A program made the position numbers and the translations under genes. Positions 1 through 3,621 of a stretch of DNA of 6,555 nt are shown here, one piece after another. The notes beneath the pieces were generated by a model. The model was given only the letters and a program-made list of their open reading frames with translations, searched no databases and was not told the DNA's origin. The DNA is from Acidimicrobiaceae bacterium. Lineage in GTDB: Bacteria; Actinomycetota; Acidimicrobiia; Acidimicrobiales; RAAP-2. Every line of letters begins with the position of its first letter. Position 1 is the first letter of the stretch. The DNA is taken from assembly GCA_003157945.1 (NCBI GenBank), contig PMFY01000411.1, forward strand, positions 583-7,137, given 5' to 3'.

Positions 1-207
1 CTCCTGCTCGGGCCGCTCGGCTACGTCACCTACTTCCCGTCCAAGTTCAAGCTGCGGGTCCTCGACCCGGTCACCTTCGACGTGGAGCCGGGACTGGAGC
101 GCTACTCGCGCAGCCGCGTCATGGACGAGGCCGAGCGGATCCGGGCGACGATGCAGGACGCCCTCCACGACATGCTGCGGGAGCGACGCAGCGTGTGGCT
201 CGGCTGA
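1..207 (+). CDS. PlsC-like phospholipid/glycerol acyltransferase, C-terminal end only
   Basis: Frame 1 is open from the first base to a TGA at 205-207, giving 68 residues; the start lies left of the window. The segment has the G-P-L-G-Y-V-T-Y-F-P-S-K-F-K-L-R-V-L-D-P-V pattern seen near the end of PlsC-type acyltransferases, where a substrate-pocket strand is followed by a 'gepv'-like turn. It then becomes a charged helix (about residues 35-66) containing M-D-E-A-E-R-I-R and ending W-L-G. Such enzymes move an acyl chain to a glycerol-phosphate or lysophospholipid acceptor at the inner membrane face. The catalytic H-x4-D motif would be upstream and cannot be checked. The next gene starts 4 bases after the stop, so the two are probably cotranscribed. 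Mycobacteria carry a similar acyltransferase (Rv0502) beside a galE2-type epimerase homologue (Rv0501), which supports the call. The exact acceptor is unknown. Confidence 0.72.
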   Translation, partial: LLLGPLGYVTYFPSKFKLRVLDPVTFDVEPGLERYSRSRVMDEAERIRATMQDALHDMLRERRSVWLG

Positions 208-211
208 TCCG

Positions 212-1258
212 ATGGGCCGACGTGTGCTCATCACCGGGCTCGACACCTTCTGGGGTGGTCGCATGGCCCAGGCCCTGGAGGCCAAGCCCGACGTCGAGAT
301 GATCCTCGGTCTGGGGACCAAGGAGCCGAAGGTGCCGCTCGAGCGCACCGAATTCGTGCGCTCGGACCAGAAGTACTCGATCCTGAGCCGCATCGTCCGG
401 GCGACCCAGGTCGACACCATCGTCCACACCTTCCTCGAGACGAACTCGACCGCCGTCAGCAGCCGGGTCCTCCACGAGATCAACGTGATCGGCACCCTCA
501 ACCTGCTGGCCGCGGCCGGCGCGGCGGGCGCCTCGGTGCGGAAGGTCGTCGTGAAGTCGTCGACGCACATCTACGGCACCGCCGAGCAGGACCCGACCTG
601 GTTCCGCGAGGAGGACGCCCGCACCGGCCCCGTCCGGACACGGCTCGAACGCTCCCTGCTCGAGGTCGAGTCGCTCGTCCGGGACTTCGCCGAGGACAAC
701 CCCCAACTGGCCGTGACCGTGCTGCGCTTCGCCAACGTCCTCGGCACGGACATCATCACGCCCATCAGCCACAACCTCCGGCGGCGCCGCCTGCCGTGCA
801 TCGCCGGATTCGACCCCCTGGTCCAGTTCGTCGAGGAGGACGACGTGGTGCGGGCGCTCGAGTTCGTCACCGCCAACCGCCTTCCGGGCTTCTTCAACGT
901 GGCCGGCGAGGGCAAGTTGCCGTGGAGCGAGGTGGCCTCCATCGGCGGCGCCCACCTCGTGCCGCTCCCACCCGTGCGGCCCCGACTGTTCGCCGCACCG
1001 CTCGAGCGTGTCGGCCTCATCCAGTTCCCGGCCGAACTCGATGGCCTCGTCCGGTTCGGACGCGGGGTGGACACGTCCAGGCTCCGCAACGCCGGCTTCG
1101 AGTACCGCTACTCGAGCGCCGGCACCGTCCGGAGCTTCGCCCGGGCCAACAACCTGCGACGGGCCACGGGAGGCTCGGGCGAGGAGTACCGCTACGAGCA
1201 GGACGTCGAGCAGTTCTTCCGCCACTCTCCCGCCGTGGTCCGCGGCGTCGACACCTGA
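212..1258 (+). CDS. NAD-dependent epimerase/dehydratase-like protein (extended SDR fold, atypical)
   Basis: This is a 348-residue protein. The ATG at 212 lies 4 bases after the acyltransferase stop. No good Shine-Dalgarno sequence precedes it, so translational coupling is likely. The N-terminal Rossmann half is recognisable: a first strand and glycine loop (residues 4-17, T-G-L-D-T-F-W-G-G-R), the adenine-side V-R-S-D (49-52), N-V-I-G-T-L-N-L-L (91-99), K-S-S-T-H-I-Y-G (115-122) and L-R-F-A-N-V-L-G (171-178). It resembles the mycobacterial Rv0501 (galE2) type. Several hallmarks are altered. The middle glycine of G-x-x-G-x-x-G is Thr12, the acidic residue expected at the end of strand 2 is Gly35, and no Y-x-x-x-K is visible near residues 143-150, where Leu145 and Leu149 fall. 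The mycobacterial homologue, from memory, also lacks Y-x-x-x-K. It may be a poor enzyme, act on an unusual substrate, or be a regulatory or scaffold homologue. A role in sugar-nucleotide or envelope-lipid metabolism is inferred from context only. Confidence 0.85.
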   Translation: MGRRVLITGLDTFWGGRMAQALEAKPDVEMILGLGTKEPKVPLERTEFVRSDQKYSILSRIVRATQVDTIVHTFLETNSTAVSSRVLHEINVIGTLNLLAAAGAAGASVRKVVVKSSTHIYGTAEQDPTWFREEDARTGPVRTRLERSLLEVESLVRDFAEDNPQLAVTVLRFANVLGTDIITPISHNLRRRRLPCIAGFDPLVQFVEEDDVVRALEFVTANRLPGFFNVAGEGKLPWSEVASIGGAHLVPLPPVRPRLFAAPLERVGLIQFPAELDGLVRFGRGVDTSRLRNAGFEYRYSSAGTVRSFARANNLRRATGGSGEEYRYEQDVEQFFRHSPAVVRGVDT

Positions 1259-1286
1259 ACGGACCACCGGAACCTCCTTCCCGGCT

Positions 1287-1340
1287 CGCCACGCCCACCC
1301 GTGGCGCCACGCCCACCCGGGGCGCCACGCCCACCGGACA
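1287..1340. repeat. 18-bp tandem repeat, three copies, in a convergent intergenic gap
   Basis: Three 18-base units lie end to end at 1287-1304, 1305-1322 and 1323-1340. Each begins CGCCACGCCCACC; only the last four or five bases vary. The first junction forms a perfect 12-bp palindrome, CGTGGCGCCACG, at 1300-1311. The minus strand has several GGG runs separated by one or about eleven bases, so a non-canonical G-rich structure is conceivable. The tract starts 28 bases after the epimerase stop and ends 92 bases before the end of the opposing secreted-protein gene. It could help end transcription from both sides, but it has no T-tract like an intrinsic terminator. Function is unknown. Confidence 0.8.
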
Positions 1341-1353
1341 GATGCCGGGCGTC

Positions 1354-1374
1354 GACGACCGACGACCGACGACG
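1354..1374. repeat. 7-bp tandem repeat GACGACC, three copies
   Basis: The unit GACGACC occurs at 1354-1360 and 1361-1367, with GACGACG at 1368-1374. It lies in the same 174-bp convergent gap as the 18-bp repeat and is followed by a GC-rich inverted repeat (CCGCC at 1381-1385, GGCGG at 1390-1394) and an 8-bp palindrome GAGCGCTC at 1398-1405. These are probably replication-slippage products in untranslated DNA. The inverted repeat might act in termination for either converging gene, but no T-run follows it. Confidence 0.6.
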
Positions 1375-1432
1375 AGGTCACCGCCCGGCGGCGGCCGGAG
1401 CGCTCAGCGCAACCTGCGAGGCACCAATGGCG

Positions 1433-2599
1433 TCAGCGCGCCATCCCGACGATGTCGGTGTAGCCCTGGCCCCCGAGGCTCCCGTCGAACGGGGCCGAGC
1501 CGAAGGCGAACACCCCACCGTCGCTGGCCGTGAACCAGTAGCCCTTGTTGTCGGGTGCGGTCGTCATGCCGACCACCGGCTCGGTCAGCTGGAGATTGCC
1601 CGTGGATCCGTAGAACCCGGCGTCCCCGTAGGCGAACACCCCGCCGTCGGACGCCACCAACCAGTACCCCTTGCCGTCGTGGGTGGCCGCCATGCCCACG
1701 ACGGGCTGGTTGAGGGTGAGGTTCCCGGTGGAGCCGTAGAAGCGCGCGTCACCGTAGGAGAACACCCCACCGTCCCCGGCCGTCATCCAGTACCCCGCGC
1801 CGCTGGGTGTCGTCGCCATGGCCACGACGGGGGCGCGGAGGTTCAACTGGGTGAGGTCGCCCAGGTAGTTGAGGTAGGAGTCATTGCCGAAGCCACCCAG
1901 TCCGCCGTAGCTGTCGAAGAGGTAGTACCCCTGTCCCGGGGTGGTCGGGGTGATGTTGACGGCGGCGGTGCCGACGAACTCCGGCGAACCCAGGCCGCCG
2001 AAGTCGCAGACGAAGTCGAATTGGAAGGCGAGGACCGTCGGCACCCCGGCGGTGTAGGCGACCTGGTCCACCTTGACCGCTCCGGGTGTACCCGAGGCCC
2101 CACCAACACCGGGCTGGCACATGGACCCCAGATAGTTGACCCAGAACGTCGACCCGGTGTCGGTCGAGTACACCGTGCCGGCCTGCAGCGGCGCGTTACC
2201 CGGTGTCACGATCCCGATCTCCAGCAGCGGGTTCCCGGTGTTGCCCGGAAGGTCGCCCTCCAGGGCCGCGGTGACCGGAACACCGTCAAACGAGGTAGTG
2301 CCCAACGCCCTGAGGTTCGTGATCGCGGGCGTGACGATCTCGAGGGGATTCCCGTTCTGATCCGTGGTGTAGGTGGTGCCGACGAACTTCGTCAACGGCG
2401 CGATGCCGTGGGCGCCGGCCGACCGCACCCCGCTCGACCGCACCCGGCTCGACGTTGCGGTGAACGTCCGCCGGAGCCCGTGGTCCCGACCCGCCGCGCC
2501 GGCCGGCGCCGAAAGTCCGACCATCCCGACCATTCCCACGCCCAGCATCACCGAGACGGCCAGGAGCCGTCCCGCCCTCACCCCACGCACTCCGACCAT
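1433..2599 (-). CDS. secreted protein with C-terminal GYW-x-x-ASDGGVF repeats (putative propeller-like array)
   Basis: This is a 388-residue exported protein of unknown function. I chose the ATG at 2599 because GGAGGG lies 6 bases upstream and because the resulting N-terminus is a classic signal peptide: Arg5, Arg8 and Arg11, a hydrophobic core at 12-30, and A-P-A-G-A-A at 31-36 for signal peptidase I. An in-frame ATG at 2674 would add 25 unlikely residues. A basic Ser/Arg linker follows (41-60), then an unrecognised domain (about 64-213) with two cysteines, Cys161 and Cys198, that could form a disulphide outside the cell. From residue 258 there are three repeats of about 42 residues, each with V-V-x-M, G-Y-W, D-G-G-V-F and Y/F-G, ending with a partial I-V-G-M-A-R. 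A fourth, diverged copy seems to occupy 214-257. Repeats of this kind are widespread in actinobacterial secreted proteins, as I recall, and are thought to be beta-rich. Ligand binding or adhesion is a guess. It lies 278 bp downstream of the GNAT gene on the same strand. Confidence 0.85.
   Translation of the reverse strand: MVGVRGVRAGRLLAVSVMLGVGMVGMVGLSAPAGAAGRDHGLRRTFTATSSRVRSSGVRSAGAHGIAPLTKFVGTTYTTDQNGNPLEIVTPAITNLRALGTTSFDGVPVTAALEGDLPGNTGNPLLEIGIVTPGNAPLQAGTVYSTDTGSTFWVNYLGSMCQPGVGGASGTPGAVKVDQVAYTAGVPTVLAFQFDFVCDFGGLGSPEFVGTAAVNITPTTPGQGYYLFDSYGGLGGFGNDSYLNYLGDLTQLNLRAPVVAMATTPSGAGYWMTAGDGGVFSYGDARFYGSTGNLTLNQPVVGMAATHDGKGYWLVASDGGVFAYGDAGFYGSTGNLQLTEPVVGMTTAPDNKGYWFTASDGGVFAFGSAPFDGSLGGQGYTDIVGMAR
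1436..1960 (-). repeat. coding repeats of about 42 residues: three clear copies plus one diverged copy
   Basis: In coding order the units lie at 1960-1829 (diverged, 44 residues), 1828-1703, 1702-1577 and 1576-1436, the last carrying the truncated start of a further unit. The two middle units are each exactly 126 bases and nearly the same in protein, sharing G-G-V-F, Y-G-D-A, F-Y-G-S-T-G-N-L and P-V-V. The last unit changes to F-D-G-S-L-G-G-Q-G-Y-T-D. The equal spacing indicates duplication of one structural module. Confidence 0.85.
2421..2450 (-). repeat. 15-bp tandem duplication in the post-signal-peptide linker
   Basis: Two 15-base units, 2421-2435 and 2436-2450, differ at one base. They encode S-S-R-V-R and S-S-G-V-R just after the signal peptide of the secreted repeat protein. 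Being in frame and in a Ser/Arg-rich linker, they look like a slippage expansion that is tolerated because the linker is probably unstructured. Confidence 0.7.
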
Positions 2600-2605
2600 C
2601 TGACG

Positions 2606-2611
2606 CCCTCC
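2606..2611 (-). promoter_or_regulatory. Shine-Dalgarno site deciding the start of the secreted protein
   Basis: The minus strand reads GGAGGG, then six bases, then the ATG at 2599. It is the best ribosome-binding site in the window, and it favours the 388-residue form over a longer one from 2674. Confidence 0.85.
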
Positions 2612-2612
2612 A

Positions 2613-2641
2613 GTCGATCGACCGAGTCGGTCCCACGACTC
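2613..2641. promoter_or_regulatory. palindrome plus inverted repeat in the leader of the secreted-protein gene
   Basis: A perfect 10-bp palindrome, GTCGATCGAC (2613-2622), abuts the Shine-Dalgarno site. One base further lies an inverted repeat, GAGTCG (2624-2629) and CGACTC (2636-2641), around a 6-base loop. Together they could be an operator for a dimeric repressor or an mRNA hairpin that modulates access to the ribosome-binding site. Short palindromes of this kind also occur by chance in GC-rich DNA, so regulation is only an inference. I could not identify a convincing -10/-35 pair. Confidence 0.35.
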
Positions 2642-2733
2642 CTCCGTCCCGACCGACGGCACGGGCTGAGTCACCAGGGATCATGGATCGTCCACGGCGG
2701 GCCGGCAAGGATCCGTCCGCACCTATGGTTGCG

Positions 2734-2823
2734 GTACCACCTGTTTCACGCATTCCAGCAGCTCCACGGACACCAGCGGCTCCACAGGTACCACCGGCTC
2801 CACAGGCTCCACCGGGTCAGCCG
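2734..2823. repeat. 9-bp periodic tract (consensus GCTCCACNG) between the GNAT and secreted-protein genes
   Basis: From 2734 to 2814 the plus strand divides into nine 9-base units, and every unit but one has CCA in positions 4-6. The best copies are GCTCCACGG at 2761, GCTCCACAG at 2779 and 2797, and GCTCCACCG at 2806. A weaker unit follows to 2823. A 9-base period implies a tripeptide repeat if the tract is translated: X-P-X on the plus strand, or V-E-P-like or G-X-Y-like on the minus strand. No frame here has a convincing start and ribosome-binding site, so it is either non-coding or a relic of a repeat-encoding gene. The 278-bp gap (2600-2877) that holds it has no other gene I can support. 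Confidence 0.65.
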
Positions 2824-2847
2824 AATCGGGTCAGGTCGCCATCGTCA

Positions 2848-2876
2848 CCCGGGCCCGCACCACCCCCGGGGGCCCC
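2848..2876 (-). terminator. possible G/C-rich hairpin just after the GNAT gene
   Basis: Directly downstream of the GNAT stop (2878, minus strand) is a tract of alternating G and C blocks with several overlapping palindromes: CCCCCGGGGG at 2863-2872, GGGGCCCC at 2869-2876, and a further GGGCCC at 2851-2856. Blocks separated by about 10 bases can pair into a strong stem. No T-run follows, so it would be an atypical actinobacterial terminator at best. Confidence 0.3.
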
Positions 2877-2877
2877 G

Positions 2878-3498
2878 TCAGTCGGTCCAGGCGCCCCGGA
2901 GCTCGGCACCCCGGGCCGACCACTCCTCGGAGGTCATGGCGTAGCGGACGTGGTCCTCCCACTGCCCGTTGATCTCGAGGAACCCGAGGGCGATCCCCTC
3001 GTTGCGGAGGGCGAGCTTCTCGGCCACCCGCCGGCTGGCGTTGTTGCGGGGGATGATGGCCACCTCGATGCGGTGCAGGCGCAGGGTCTCGAACGCGAAC
3101 CGCAGGACCACCACCACCGCCTCGGGCACGATCCCCAGTCCGGCCAGGTCCTTGTCGACCCAGTAGCCGATGGAGCCGTTCTGGAACGGGCCTCGCAGGA
3201 TCGACGACAGGGTCACCTCGCCGACGAAGCGCCCCTCGTAGAAGATGCCGAAGCCGAAGCCCGACCCGAGCTGCCGCTCGCGCTCACGCATGGCACACCG
3301 GGCGACGAAGCTCCCGTGGTCCTCCGCCGGCAGCGGCGACCCCTTCGACCGGGGCTCCCACGGCACCAGCCAGTCGCGACAGCGGTTGCGCACCTCGAGC
3401 CAGGCCGGATAGTCCGCCTCCACCAGCGTGGCCAGCCGGATGCGCCGGCCCGGGAGTTCGAGTGAGCGGACCTGTTGGGCCCGCAGGCTCGGCGTCAT
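2878..3498 (-). CDS. RimJ-type GNAT N-acetyltransferase
   Basis: This 206-residue GNAT protein has the usual length for the RimJ/RimL group, which transfers acetyl from acetyl-CoA to the alpha-amine of ribosomal proteins or to other amines. Visible features in order are the I-R-L strand (20-22), W-L-V-P-W-E-P (43-49, typical of RimJ relatives), F-V-G-E-V-T-L (91-97), I-G-Y-W-V-D (110-115), the acetyl-CoA loop reduced to A-G-L-G-I (119-123), L-H-R-I-E-V (141-146), the R-N-N-A-S-R-R-V helix start (151-158) and G-Q-W-E-D-H-V-R-Y-A-M (178-188). The pattern matches mycobacterial RimJ (Rv0995) as I recall it. The ATG at 3498 is the only sensible start, but no clear Shine-Dalgarno sequence precedes it, so a leaderless or weakly initiated message is possible. 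It lies 123 bp downstream of the giant glycosyltransferase. The true substrate could be a protein, a small amine or an amino sugar; sequence alone does not say. Confidence 0.88.
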   Translation of the reverse strand: MTPSLRAQQVRSLELPGRRIRLATLVEADYPAWLEVRNRCRDWLVPWEPRSKGSPLPAEDHGSFVARCAMRERERQLGSGFGFGIFYEGRFVGEVTLSSILRGPFQNGSIGYWVDKDLAGLGIVPEAVVVVLRFAFETLRLHRIEVAIIPRNNASRRVAEKLALRNEGIALGFLEINGQWEDHVRYAMTSEEWSARGAELRGAWTD

Positions 3499-3621
3499 GG
3501 GGCCGACCCGGGAACGGGTGGGATCAAGGAGCCGACGGAGCGGGAGCGGAGGTCATCCACATCCGGAATGGTACGGCATCGACGCTCCTGCAGGCACCCC
3601 CTGCTCCCCGGACGCACGACG

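Noticed and set aside
1287..1374. A CRISPR-like array in the convergent gap
   Set aside because: The units are directly adjacent with no unique spacers, and no cas gene is present.
119..1381. A 420-residue open frame on the minus strand opposite the epimerase gene
   Set aside because: It is antisense to a clear Rossmann-fold gene, has an Arg/Gly/Asp/Val-rich composition without motifs, and is the expected by-product of high G+C codon bias.
2600..2674. A longer N-terminus of the secreted protein from the ATG at 2674
   Set aside because: It would put 25 polar residues before the signal peptide and bury the palindromes and the GGAGGG site inside the coding region.
2723..2812. A possible 29-residue peptide from a GTG on the minus strand with V-E-P repeats
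   Set aside because: There is no Shine-Dalgarno sequence before the GTG and no recognisable relative. I kept it only as part of the repeat observation.
1301..2944. A 547-residue open frame on the plus strand
   Set aside because: It runs antisense to the secreted repeat protein and across the non-coding leader. Its composition is low-complexity Arg/His/Pro/Gly with no domain.
2683..3465. A 260-residue plus-strand frame that includes the 9-bp repeats
   Set aside because: Most of it is antisense to the GNAT gene, which has clear family motifs. The X-P-X stretch has A/T-rich third positions unlike the genuine genes here.
3590..3604. A 5-bp stem (GCAGG, CCTGC) with a 5-base loop after the glycosyltransferase stop
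   Set aside because: It is too short and lacks a T-run. Stems of this size are common by chance in such GC-rich DNA, so I did not call a terminator.
3499..3621. A possible promoter for the GNAT gene, with TACCAT on the minus strand
   Set aside because: The hexamer fits TAnnnT, but the sequence 17 bases upstream has almost no match to a -35 element, so it cannot be supported.
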